Part shown: positions 33,768 to 42,328 of the stretch, piece by piece
How positions within the stretch are numbered: the stretch's first letter is position 1
How the letters are laid out: each line of letters starts with the position of its first letter
Source of the DNA: Vibrio qingdaonensis
GTDB taxonomy: Bacteria; Pseudomonadota; Gammaproteobacteria; Enterobacterales; Vibrionaceae
Reading direction: 5' to 3'
Assembly: GCF_026191675.1 (NCBI RefSeq)
Contig: NZ_JAKRRY010000025.1
Coordinates: forward strand, 1 to 64,000
Length of the DNA stretch: 64,000 nt
Notes under the pieces: model-generated
Told to the model about the DNA's origin: nothing
What the model saw: the letters and a program-made list of their open reading frames with translations, nothing else
Database searches by the model: none
Translations under genes and position numbers: made by a program

Positions 33768-34703
33768 CTATTTAGCGAATTCGATACCAAGTTCAATATC
33801 TTTATTCAACGTTTCTAGCATGCCGTCAAGAGCCGCTTTCTCGTAGTCACTCAATTCGCCGTAGCTTAGGATGGCTTCCGCGCCATCTTTACCTAACTTC
33901 ACTGGCTGTGCAAAGAATGGAGCATGCTCACCCTCACCTTCAACATAAGCGCATTCAATGACATTCTCTTCACCTTGTAGGCCTTTCACCAGCGCGAGAC
34001 CGAATCGACAAGCCGCTTGTCCCATAGACAACGTTGCCGAACCACCACCCGCTTTCGCTTCTACAACTTCAGTACCGGCATTTTGGATACGTTTGGTCAA
34101 TGCTTCTACTTCTTCAGCGGTGAATTCCACACCTTCTACTTGAGATAGCAAAGGAAGAATTGTCACACCAGAGTGACCACCAATAACAGGAACACGAACG
34201 TCGCCTGGATCTTTATCTTTTAAGCCCGCAACAAACGTTTCAGAGCGGATAACATCTAATGTCGTAATACCAAACAGCTTACGCTTATTATAAACGCCGG
34301 CTTTTTTCAGCACTTCTGCTGCAATAGGTACCGTTGTATTCACTGGATTCGTGATAATCCCGATACACGCTTCTGGACATACTGCCGCAATACGCTCCGC
34401 CAAAGACTTGACGATCCCAGCATTTACATTAAACAGATCCGAACGATCCATGCCTGGCTTACGAGCCACACCAGCAGAAATTAACACAACGTCCGCACCT
34501 TCTAACGCCGGCGTTGGGTCTTCTCCAGCATAACCTTTGATAGAGACAGGAGTCGGGATGTGACTTAAGTCAGCAGCAACGCCCGGAGTGACTGGTGCAA
34601 TGTCGTAAAGGGCTAAATCTGAACCAGCAGGAAGGCGGTTTTTCAATAGAAGGGCTAAAGCTTGACCGATGCCACCTGCGGCACCAATGACAGCTACTTT
34701 CAT
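33768..34703 (-). CDS. mdh: Malate dehydrogenase
   Basis: NAD-dependent malate/oxaloacetate interconversion in the TCA cycle. The ATG at 34703 has AAGGAG upstream and yields the standard N-terminus MKVAVIGAAGGIGQAL; the longer upstream frame is spurious. The 311 residues show the dinucleotide-binding GAAGGIG, substrate-binding RKPGMDRSDLF, catalytic GGHSGVT histidine and the typical C-terminus. Divergent from argR. Confidence 0.98.
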   Translation of the reverse strand: MKVAVIGAAGGIGQALALLLKNRLPAGSDLALYDIAPVTPGVAADLSHIPTPVSIKGYAGEDPTPALEGADVVLISAGVARKPGMDRSDLFNVNAGIVKSLAERIAAVCPEACIGIITNPVNTTVPIAAEVLKKAGVYNKRKLFGITTLDVIRSETFVAGLKDKDPGDVRVPVIGGHSGVTILPLLSQVEGVEFTAEEVEALTKRIQNAGTEVVEAKAGGGSATLSMGQAACRFGLALVKGLQGEENVIECAYVEGEGEHAPFFAQPVKLGKDGAEAILSYGELSDYEKAALDGMLETLNKDIELGIEFAK

Positions 34704-35039
34704 GGGCGTTCTCCTTGAGAGAGGTTCTCTTATTAATAGTTTTGTAGGGTAATTTTTCATCAGTTAAAGAAAATCTATAATATTCACTAATCGATTACAA
34801 TCAATTAACCTCAGCTTTGCGAGGTCGCGCACCTCACCAAATACGTGCTACTAAATTAGCACGATATCCCTCGAATAATAACCTTCTTTTTTTCTTGGTT
34901 TTTATGGAGTTATAGCACTTTATTTAGCTATAAATAATAGTGATACTGTCGACATAAACTATGGATTATTTGGTCAACAAACGGGTTCTGTGCAACAATA
35001 GACGGATCACTGCAAGTCGGACCAATTTAAGAGGCGTTT
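34704..35039. promoter_or_regulatory. mdh-argR divergent region
   Basis: No gene is seen. It holds CGTGCTA (34844-34850) inverted against TAGCACG (34857-34863), and GAGGT/ACCTC around 34821-34835. I do not see a convincing pair of ARG boxes, although an ATTCA half-site is present near 34780. Confidence 0.4.
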
Positions 35040-35510
35040 ATGCGCAATAATGATAAACAAGACAATCTCGTTCGTGCTTTTAAAGCACTGCTAAAAGAAG
35101 AACGCTTTGGCTCACAAGGCGAGATCGTTGATGCACTAAAAATTGAAGGGTTTGAAAACATCAACCAATCAAAAGTGTCACGCATGCTAACAAAATTCGG
35201 CGCAGTGAGAACGCGAAATGCCAAAATGGAAATGGTCTACTGCTTACCCGCAGAACTCGGGGTACCCACTGTTTCTAGTTCACTACGCGAGCTTGTACTC
35301 GATATTGATCATAACAACGCGATTGTTGTCATTCACACCGGGCCTGGCGCAGCACAGCTTATAGCAAGGCTACTTGACTCGCTTGGTAAAGCGGAAGGCA
35401 TTCTTGGTGTTGTCGCAGGCGACGATACTATTTTTATCACCCCTACGCTCAACATTACCACCGAACAACTCTTTGACTCAGTCTGCGATTTATTCGAATA
35501 CGCGGGCTAG
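35040..35510 (+). CDS. argR: Arginine repressor ArgR
   Basis: Arginine-responsive hexameric repressor of arginine biosynthesis; also a cofactor for site-specific recombination in E. coli. The 156 residues have an N-terminal winged helix (SQGEIVDALKIEGFENINQSKVSRML) and the C-terminal oligomerisation/arginine-binding domain with GPGAAQLIARLLD and the GDDTIFI motif. Divergent from mdh, a common gammaproteobacterial arrangement. Confidence 0.97.
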   Translation: MRNNDKQDNLVRAFKALLKEERFGSQGEIVDALKIEGFENINQSKVSRMLTKFGAVRTRNAKMEMVYCLPAELGVPTVSSSLRELVLDIDHNNAIVVIHTGPGAAQLIARLLDSLGKAEGILGVVAGDDTIFITPTLNITTEQLFDSVCDLFEYAG

Positions 35511-35535
35511 TTTCAAACAGTAACATTCAGAATAA

Positions 35536-35568
35536 TGTGTCACGGAACACTGGGTTTCGTGATACACA
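35536..35568. terminator. Hairpin downstream of argR
   Basis: TGTGTCACGGAA (35536-35547) pairs with TTTCGTG (35555-35561) and ACACA (35564-35568), with a two-base bulge. No T-run follows, so termination is uncertain. Confidence 0.45.
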
Positions 35569-35726
35569 TCACATCTTAAATAATCCAACATCGCTCCCAA
35601 AAATACACTTAACTTATTGTTTTAAATAATCTATACCACTCCAACCCAACTCCCCTACAACCTTCTGGCACAGATAAATCACCTATTTTTATTAACAATA
35701 TGATAATTTTCTTCCAAATTATTTGG

Positions 35727-35840
35727 TATGATTGCGCTACTTTTTCAACAAACGGATTGAAAAAGATGCCGTTTCCGCATAGGAAACCTCTGAAGACGAC
35801 TATAGTTATTCAGGGTTAGTAATGAATAAAGGAAGGGAAA
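35727..35840 (+). promoter_or_regulatory. Structured leader of the TAXI binding-protein gene
   Basis: A possible -10 box TATGAT (35727-35732) is followed by CTTTTTCAA (35740-35748) inverted against TTGAAAAAG (35757-35765), then GTTTCC (35771-35776) against GGAAAC (35782-35787). A strong AAAGGAAGGG precedes the start codon. Confidence 0.5.
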
Positions 35841-35843
35841 TTC

Positions 35844-36812
35844 ATGGCATTGAAGAAACTTATCAAAATCGGCGTTATTGCAGCGGCCGTTATGGGCGCG
35901 GGCGCAGCTAATGCTCAAGAGTTCATCACTATTGGTACTGGTTCAGTAACGGGGGTTTACTACCCTACTGGCGGTGCAATTTGTAAGCTGGTCAATAAAG
36001 GTCGTAAAGATCACAACATTCGTTGTTCTGTTGAGTCAACGGGCGGTTCAATTTACAACGTGAACACGATGCGTGCTGGTGAGCTAGACTTTGGTGTTGT
36101 TCAATCAGATTGGCAATATCATGGCTATAATGGTACGAGCAAATTTGAAGACCAAGGTCCTTACAAAAAACTTCGTGCTATGTTCTCTCTACACACAGAA
36201 CCTTTCAATATCATTGCTCGCGCCGACTCTGGCATTGAAAATGTTAGCGATCTAAAAGGCAAGCGAGTCAACATTGGTAACCCGGGTTCTGGTGACCGTG
36301 CAACAATGGGCGTGGTCATGGATGCCATGGGTTGGACAAACAGTGACTTTAAACTGGCTTCAGAGCTAAAAGGCTCTGAGCGTTCACAAGCTCTGTGTGA
36401 CAACAAAATTGACGCATTTGTTTATGTCGTCGGTCATCCAAACGGATCAATCAAAGAAGCCACCACATCTTGTGATGCTCGTTTGATCCCAGCAACAGGT
36501 GTTGAAGTCGACGAAATCGTTTCTGCCAACCCATACTACGCATACAGCTCGGTTCCAGCAGGTATGTATCGCGGTTCTGATCAAGATGTGAAGAGCTTCG
36601 GTGTAGCCGCAACTATGGTGACAACATCAGACGTGTCTGACGAAGTGGCTTACAATGTTGCAAAAGCTGTCTTTGAAAACTTTGACACCTTCAAGCGCTT
36701 GCACCCAGCCTTTGCAAACTTGAAAAAAGAAGACATGGTTAAAGCAGGGCTTTCAATCCCTCTTCACCCAGGTGCTGAAAAATACTACAAAGAAGTCGGT
36801 CTTCTTAAGTAA
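35844..36812 (+). CDS. TAXI-family TRAP transporter substrate-binding protein
   Basis: Periplasmic binding protein of a tripartite ATP-independent transporter, TAXI type. The 322-residue precursor has a signal peptide ending ANA|QE near residue 24, then the TAXI signature FITIGTGSVTGVYYPTGGA and NIGNPGSGDRAT. It pairs with the fused permease downstream. From memory, a V. cholerae counterpart was reported to bind glutamate; I have not verified this and the ligand should be treated as unknown. AAAGGAAGGG gives a strong start. Two hairpins separate it from the permease gene and may allow higher expression of the binding protein. Confidence 0.93.
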   Translation: MALKKLIKIGVIAAAVMGAGAANAQEFITIGTGSVTGVYYPTGGAICKLVNKGRKDHNIRCSVESTGGSIYNVNTMRAGELDFGVVQSDWQYHGYNGTSKFEDQGPYKKLRAMFSLHTEPFNIIARADSGIENVSDLKGKRVNIGNPGSGDRATMGVVMDAMGWTNSDFKLASELKGSERSQALCDNKIDAFVYVVGHPNGSIKEATTSCDARLIPATGVEVDEIVSANPYYAYSSVPAGMYRGSDQDVKSFGVAATMVTTSDVSDEVAYNVAKAVFENFDTFKRLHPAFANLKKEDMVKAGLSIPLHPGAEKYYKEVGLLK

Positions 36813-36819
36813 TACGCCA

Positions 36820-36899
36820 AGTAGGGAAGCATCGCTTCCCTACTGTTTTCTTAAATACCATTACTCAAAATAAATGAAACCAGATGTCTTATCTGGTTT
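36820..36899 (+). other. Two tandem hairpins after the TAXI gene
   Basis: AGTAGGGAAGC (36820-36830) pairs with GCTTCCCTACT (36834-36844), followed by GTTTTCTT. AAACCAGAT (36877-36885) pairs with ATCTGGTTT (36891-36899). Together they form a likely partial terminator/stabiliser within the 364-bp gap to the permease gene. The rest of the gap shows no gene. Confidence 0.7.
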
Positions 36900-37176
36900 G
36901 GCTAATTGGGCTCAACGTTCACAGCCCACTACTTTCTAGCCAAATATACACAACAACAGCCACACCTTCGTATCCTTTGACTACACTGTTTAGAGGCGAA
37001 ATAGGGCTCTATACCTAAATGACTTGCAGAGACAAGTTGGTCATGCTCACGAGATCTCAATCGACATAAGAAACGATGGGATAGTAAAAAGCGCACCGAC
37101 TCACCACCGCTACAAGTAAAAAGGGATAATCCGTTGTTGGGAAACATTGGACCATGAATAATAAAGGATAAAGTAC

Positions 37177-39756
37177 ATGACGCAGACATCACAACCGTCG
37201 CAAGATGTGCAAGAAATGGTCGCGCAAGCCGATACTGGAGCACGAAGCCCACAAGGAATACCAGCGAAGATCCTCTGGTTTGTACCTTTGTGTTGGTCGC
37301 TATTTCAACTTTGGTATGCTTCTCCGCTACCATTTATTTTTAATTTTGCCGTTCTCAATGACACTGAAGCGCGTTCAATCCATTTAACGTTCGCTATTTT
37401 CTTAGCTTTCACCGCTTATCCAGCGATGAAATCCTCCCCAAGAGACCGAATTCCAGCGATAGACTGGGTATTAGCATTGTTGGGCAGCTTTTCTGCCGCC
37501 TATATCTTTCTCTTTTACACCCAACTCGCCGAACGTTCTGGTGCACCTACGACCATGGATATTGTCGCAGCTGTCACTGGGATGATCTTACTCCTTGAGG
37601 CGACACGACGCGCATTAGGTCCTCCGCTCATGGTTGTTGCGGCAGTCTTTCTGCTGTACACCTTTGGTGGTCCTTATATGCCTGACGTCATCGCACATAA
37701 AGGGGCAAGTTTAAACAAAGCCATGTCACACCTTTGGTTGACCACTGAAGGGGTATTCGGTGTCGCTCTAGGCGTATCCACCTCGTTTGTTTTCTTGTTT
37801 GTACTCTTTGGCGCGATGCTAGAACGAGCTGGTGCTGGTGCTTACTTCATTAAAGTTGCATTCTCTTTGCTTGGGCATATGCGTGGTGGACCAGCAAAAG
37901 CGGCGGTTGTCGCTTCTGGTCTATCTGGACTGGTCTCTGGTTCATCCATCGCCAACGTGGTGACCACAGGTACGTTTACTATTCCGCTCATGAAACGGGT
38001 GGGTTTCCCGGGAACCAAAGCCGGCGCTGTTGAAGTTGCCGCTTCCACCAATGGCCAGCTAACACCACCAATTATGGGTGCGGCGGCATTCCTAATGGTC
38101 GAATATGTAGGCATCTCCTATGTAGAAGTGATTAAGGCGGCACTACTTCCCGCGCTCATTTCCTACATTGCCCTAATTTATATCGTACATTTAGAAGCCT
38201 GCAAAGCGGGTATGACAGGACTACCTCGCCGCCATAACCCGACGCTGGTTCAAAGCCTATTATCATTTACGGGCACCATTTTAGGACTTTGCGTCATTAG
38301 TGCCGCCGTCTATTATGGGATTGGTTGGACTAAAGGGGTATTTGGTGATGCTGCAACACCGATTGTTGGCGTAGCCTTGCTTGCTTCTTATATTGGCTTG
38401 CTGAGAATTTCTGCCCGTTACGCTAAAGAAGGTGTGATGGAGATTGACGCTGAGTTAACCGAAGTCCCAGATCCAGGACCAACCATTAAATCTGGTTTGC
38501 ACTTTTTGCTGCCAATCGTTGTCCTAGTATGGTGCCTTACTGTTGAACGATTCTCTCCAGGCTTATCCGCGTTCTGGGCAACAGTGTTCATGATTTTCAT
38601 CTTGATTACTCAACGTCCGCTGATCGCAATAATGAGCAAATCGGATGATGTTGCACAACAAGCAAAAGCCGGATTTGTTGACCTTGCAGAAAGCATGGTA
38701 TCTGGTGCTCGTAACATGATTGGTATCGGTGTCGCGACAGCCGCTGCTGGTATTGTGGTTGGTGTCGTTACTCTAACCGGCATTGGCCTTGTCATGACCG
38801 ACTTCGTTGAGTTTATTTCCGGTGGTAGCATCATATTAATGTTGTTGTTTACCGCGGTAATTAGCTTGATTCTCGGTATGGGCTTACCGACCACGGCCAA
38901 CTACATCGTGGTATCAACCCTGATGGCACCGGTGATTGTCACCTTAGGCGCGGCTCATGGTCTAATTATTCCGCTTATTGCCGTCCATCTCTTTGTGTTC
39001 TACTTTGGTATTTTGGCCGATGATACCCCGCCGGTTGGTCTCGCGGCTTTTGCCGCTGCTGCGATCGCTAAGTCAGACCCAATCCGTACCGGTATACAAG
39101 GCTTTACCTACGATATTCGTACCGCTATTTTGCCATTCATGTTCATTTTTAATACTCAGCTTCTGTTGATGGGTATAGATTCATGGTGGCATCTCGCGCT
39201 CACGGTTATTTCATCCATCATCGCGATGCTTATTTTCTCTGCCGCGACTCAAGGATGGTGGTTGACCAAAAATAAGTGGTGGGAAACGGTATTACTATTG
39301 GTACTCACCTTTACCTTCTTCCGACCTGGTTTTTGGTGGGACATGGTTTACCCAGCAAAAGTTGTTTCACCCGGGATTGAGATAGCGCAAATCACTAAAG
39401 AGCTAAATGTTGGACAATCCATCGAATTACGAGTAGCTGGTGAAACCTTTGATGGCAAAGCCGTAGAAAAAACGGTTCGCCTACCATTTGATGACCGCGC
39501 TACCACAGCTGAAGATAGAATCGCCTCGATGGGACTCATGCTCACAGAAAATGACGGTAAAATGATTATCGACATGGTTGAGTTTGGTAGTCCTGCGGAA
39601 GCTTCCGGACTTGATTTTGATTGGGAAATCCAATCCATCATACAAGATGCGGAACGACCAATGAAAGAGTGGATGTTTGTCCCAGCGCTACTCATACTCT
39701 TAGCCATGGCTATGAATCAAAAACGTCGTGCTCGTAGGGAAGCGTTAAGCGCGTAA
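37177..39756 (+). CDS. Fused TRAP transporter permease (DctQ-DctM type) with C-terminal domain
   Basis: Inner-membrane sodium-coupled permease that imports the solute delivered by the TAXI protein. The 859-residue protein fuses the small and large TRAP membrane subunits: several N-terminal helices to about residue 180, then the DctM-like core with SGLSGLVSGSSIANVVTTGTF, TNGQLTPPIMGAAAFL and LGMGLPTTANYIV. The last 160 residues form a mainly soluble segment of DUF3394 type, containing a PDZ-like stretch (VEFGSPAEASGLDFDWEI), then one further hydrophobic helix and a basic tail. AAGGAT precedes the ATG. Confidence 0.93.
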   Translation: MTQTSQPSQDVQEMVAQADTGARSPQGIPAKILWFVPLCWSLFQLWYASPLPFIFNFAVLNDTEARSIHLTFAIFLAFTAYPAMKSSPRDRIPAIDWVLALLGSFSAAYIFLFYTQLAERSGAPTTMDIVAAVTGMILLLEATRRALGPPLMVVAAVFLLYTFGGPYMPDVIAHKGASLNKAMSHLWLTTEGVFGVALGVSTSFVFLFVLFGAMLERAGAGAYFIKVAFSLLGHMRGGPAKAAVVASGLSGLVSGSSIANVVTTGTFTIPLMKRVGFPGTKAGAVEVAASTNGQLTPPIMGAAAFLMVEYVGISYVEVIKAALLPALISYIALIYIVHLEACKAGMTGLPRRHNPTLVQSLLSFTGTILGLCVISAAVYYGIGWTKGVFGDAATPIVGVALLASYIGLLRISARYAKEGVMEIDAELTEVPDPGPTIKSGLHFLLPIVVLVWCLTVERFSPGLSAFWATVFMIFILITQRPLIAIMSKSDDVAQQAKAGFVDLAESMVSGARNMIGIGVATAAAGIVVGVVTLTGIGLVMTDFVEFISGGSIILMLLFTAVISLILGMGLPTTANYIVVSTLMAPVIVTLGAAHGLIIPLIAVHLFVFYFGILADDTPPVGLAAFAAAAIAKSDPIRTGIQGFTYDIRTAILPFMFIFNTQLLLMGIDSWWHLALTVISSIIAMLIFSAATQGWWLTKNKWWETVLLLVLTFTFFRPGFWWDMVYPAKVVSPGIEIAQITKELNVGQSIELRVAGETFDGKAVEKTVRLPFDDRATTAEDRIASMGLMLTENDGKMIIDMVEFGSPAEASGLDFDWEIQSIIQDAERPMKEWMFVPALLILLAMAMNQKRRARREALSA

Positions 39757-39762
39757 GACAGA

Positions 39763-39788
39763 TAAGGCTCCCAATGTAGGGAGCCTTA
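39763..39788. other. Hairpin between TRAP permease and uspA-type gene
   Basis: TAAGGCTCCC (39763-39772) and GGGAGCCTTA (39779-39788) flank six bases. No T-run follows, so it may be a processing or stability element rather than a stop signal. Confidence 0.7.
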
Positions 39789-39837
39789 AATAAGGACAAA
39801 GCGACCTCACCTAGCGTGAATTAAGAAGAGAAATCAC

Positions 39838-40278
39838 ATGTATAAACAGATCCTTGTTCCTGTCGATCTAAATGATAAAGGCTTTTCCGATAAAGCTGTA
39901 GAGATCGCGGTTTGGCACGCCAAACATTCCAATGCGGAAATCCACCTTCTGAATGTACTACCAGGCATTCACATGTCGATGGTCGCCACATACTTTCCTA
40001 AAGATGCCGCAGCTAAAATGAAAAGCGATGTAAAAGCACAACTTAAAGCATTCGCTGATCAACATATTGATGACGAAGTGATCTTTAAAGTTCATGTCGC
40101 CGAAGGTAAACCCTACGCGACTATCTTAGACTTTGCCGAACGCCTTGGCGCTGACTTGATTGTTATGCCAAGCCATAAACGCTCAAAAATTGATAAAGTG
40201 GTGCTTGGCTCTGTGGCGAGTAAGGTCGTACAAAACTCCCCAATTAACGTATTGGTCGTCAAACCACAAACAGACTAA
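39838..40278 (+). CDS. Universal stress protein (UspA family)
   Basis: Cytosolic protein of the UspA superfamily, encoded directly downstream of the TRAP transporter, an association seen in many TRAP loci. The 146 residues begin YKQILVPVDLNDKG and end with VLGSVASKVVQNSPINVLVVKP. The ATP-binding G-x2-G element of ATP-binding members appears replaced by SHKRSK, so nucleotide binding is doubtful. It may modulate transport; that is inference. AAGAAGAGA precedes the start. Confidence 0.93.
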   Translation: MYKQILVPVDLNDKGFSDKAVEIAVWHAKHSNAEIHLLNVLPGIHMSMVATYFPKDAAAKMKSDVKAQLKAFADQHIDDEVIFKVHVAEGKPYATILDFAERLGADLIVMPSHKRSKIDKVVLGSVASKVVQNSPINVLVVKPQTD

Positions 40279-40290
40279 CCCTAAGATCAG

Positions 40291-40332
40291 TAGCAATAAA
40301 AAAGGTAGCATATGCTACCTTTTTTATTGCTA
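40291..40332. terminator. 42-bp perfect palindromic bidirectional terminator
   Basis: A perfect palindrome centred at 40311/40312. GGTAGCAT forms the inner stem, flanked by A6 on the left and T6 on the right and then matching TAGCAATA/TATTGCTA. It serves the UspA gene on the plus strand and the converging dehydrogenase gene on the minus strand. Confidence 0.93.
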
Positions 40333-40388
40333 AAGCATCGCAGCGTTATACTAAGCCTTACTCGTCACCATCCCATAAACGATATAAA

Positions 40389-41417
40389 TCACACCACTCG
40401 GTTTAATTCTGAGCCCTGCTGAAAAGCCTCTAAGTTATCAACCAATATATTACAGAGCTTTTGTATCGAAGAGTCGCTGCCCCATGCCACATGAGGCGTT
40501 AGTAACAATGTCGGCAAGTCTTGATTCATAATCAAAGGGTTATCTTTTGGAGCTGGCTCTTGAATAAAAACATCAACGCCTGCCCCAGCAATCACACCTT
40601 GCCGTAACGCATCCACTAACGCGTGTTCATTGACTAAACCACCCCGTCCGGTATTAATTAGCACCGCCGTTGGCTTCATTAACTCGAGTTCGTGCTTATC
40701 AATCAGATTTACAGTGGACTCTGTCAAAGGACACAACAAACACACTGCATCAGACTGTTTAAGGACGCTATCAAACGTCTGATAGCCCGCTCGAACCTCC
40801 GATGCGCCTTTTCGCTCAGCAAACACCACCTTCATCCCTACCGCGGATGCCAGCTTGGCCGTTGCTTGTCCCAGTGTACCTGAGCCGATAATACCCAAGG
40901 TTGACCCAGCCACGTCTCGAATCGGGTGCGTAAAGAAACAAAACTTACCCTGTTTCTGCCACTCACCTTGAGCAATATCATTATGATAAGCGCTAATGTT
41001 TCGAAACAAAGCAAACAATAGCCCTATCACGTGTTCGGGAACCGATTGAGTCGCATAACCTTGAATATTAGAAACGGCGATACTCCGAGACTGGCAGTAA
41101 GAAAGATCAACATTATTAACGCCCGTTGCCGTCACTGCAATGTGCCGTAACTTGCTTGCCTGCGCTAACACCTCTTCACTTAGTACCACTTTATTCGTCA
41201 CGATAATATCTGCATCCACGATCCGCTCTGCAATCTGCGACGGCGTGGTGTCGGGATAATTCAACCACTGATGTTCAAATGATAACGGCGCTATTTTAAT
41301 ATGAGACGGGATAGTATCTCGATCCAAAAACACGACAGTTGGTGCACTAGGTTCGTGCGAGTTCAAACACTTTTCATAGGACGGTGGTTTAGATAAATCG
41401 TGATGTGTATCGGTCAT
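40389..41417 (-). CDS. D-2-hydroxyacid dehydrogenase family protein
   Basis: NAD(P)-dependent oxidoreductase acting on 2-hydroxy acids or reducing 2-keto acids such as hydroxypyruvate. The 342 residues show the dinucleotide fold LGIIGSGTLGQATAKLA near residue 175, followed by the catalytic LINTGRGGLVNE arginine/glutamate region and the TPHVAWGS histidine. The N-terminus is about 20 residues longer than usual but AGGATG lies in front of the ATG at 41417, so I keep it. The exact substrate is not determined. Confidence 0.9.
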   Translation of the reverse strand: MTDTHHDLSKPPSYEKCLNSHEPSAPTVVFLDRDTIPSHIKIAPLSFEHQWLNYPDTTPSQIAERIVDADIIVTNKVVLSEEVLAQASKLRHIAVTATGVNNVDLSYCQSRSIAVSNIQGYATQSVPEHVIGLLFALFRNISAYHNDIAQGEWQKQGKFCFFTHPIRDVAGSTLGIIGSGTLGQATAKLASAVGMKVVFAERKGASEVRAGYQTFDSVLKQSDAVCLLCPLTESTVNLIDKHELELMKPTAVLINTGRGGLVNEHALVDALRQGVIAGAGVDVFIQEPAPKDNPLIMNQDLPTLLLTPHVAWGSDSSIQKLCNILVDNLEAFQQGSELNRVV

Positions 41418-41463
41418 AGAGCATCCTTAACTGGCACTGACCGATAGTCTCAATCCGGTCAAA

Positions 41464-42201
41464 TCAACATTTGGGTAGAGTTCTATAATCCGGTAAAACT
41501 GGCGCAGGGTCAAAATGTTCAATCACCATTTGCTCCGCTTGCGGATAAAACTCACACGGGACAAAAATAGCACTCAGCGCCAACGTTTCTGGATGATAAA
41601 AAGAAAGCTCCGTAGCATGAAGTGCCAACGTGTCTGAATACTGCTTTGCTTCATCATGCGCATAAAACTCATCCCCCACAATCGGATGCCCGATTGCCAA
41701 CAAATGTACACGTAACTGATGAGAGCGACCAGTAATCGGAAACAAGCGCACAATGCTGGTTTTCCCTTCTTCTGCCACCACCTGATAGTAGGTCTGTGAT
41801 GGCTTACCGTCTTGATAACATACTTTTTGCCTTGGTCTATTCGGCCAATCGCAAATCAGAGGTTCATCAATCAACCCCTCTTTGGTTTCAGGCGTGCCCC
41901 ATACTCGCGCATAGTAAATTTTATGGGTCAGTCGATACTGAAATTGCTTCTTGATCGCACACTCTGCTGGCTTATTTTTTGCCAGTAGCATCAACCCCGA
42001 TGTGGACATGTCTAGCCGATGTACAACTTGGATTTCCGGATACTCAGCACGCAGCCGGCTCCACATACTATCGTAGTGCTCTGCGGCTCTCCCTGGCACT
42101 GACAACAATCCAGAGGGCTTATTTACCGCCAGGATGTCCTCGTCTTCATAGACGATATCAATCCAAGGGTCAGTGGGTGGGGTATAGCTTAACATCGCCA
42201 T
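41464..42201 (-). CDS. rluA: tRNA/23S rRNA pseudouridine synthase RluA
   Basis: Dual-specificity pseudouridine synthase that in E. coli modifies tRNA position 32 and 23S rRNA position 746. The 245 residues contain the opening VYEDEDILAVNKPSGLLSVPG, the catalytic VVHRLDMSTSG motif (the Asp is the nucleophile) and GRSHQLRVHL. It lies downstream of rapA, the same pairing as in E. coli, but a terminator separates them here. Confidence 0.94.
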   Translation of the reverse strand: MAMLSYTPPTDPWIDIVYEDEDILAVNKPSGLLSVPGRAAEHYDSMWSRLRAEYPEIQVVHRLDMSTSGLMLLAKNKPAECAIKKQFQYRLTHKIYYARVWGTPETKEGLIDEPLICDWPNRPRQKVCYQDGKPSQTYYQVVAEEGKTSIVRLFPITGRSHQLRVHLLAIGHPIVGDEFYAHDEAKQYSDTLALHATELSFYHPETLALSAIFVPCEFYPQAEQMVIEHFDPAPVLPDYRTLPKC

Positions 42202-42285
42202 AGTGCTTACCGATATAAAGGAGGTTAAATACAGATAAAGGTAACCCTTTGTGGTGTGTCTTTATCTTATGCAAAGCGCAGAAAC

Positions 42286-42313
42286 AAAAAATGCAGCCTA
42301 CGCTGCATTTTTT
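42286..42313. terminator. rapA terminator
   Basis: ATGCAGC and GCTGCAT (42291-42308) flank CTAC, with A6 and T6 on the two sides, just beyond the rapA stop. Confidence 0.9.
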
Positions 42314-42328
42314 ATTATCATGCCAAGC

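Noticed and set aside
34704..35039. ARG boxes for ArgR autoregulation
   Set aside because: Only an isolated ATTCA half-site is visible, with no paired 18-bp box.
36929..37333. Minus-strand open frame of about 134 codons over the TAXI-permease gap and the start of the permease gene
   Set aside because: No family motif, no ribosome binding site, cysteine- and serine-rich random-looking sequence, and overlap with the permease start.
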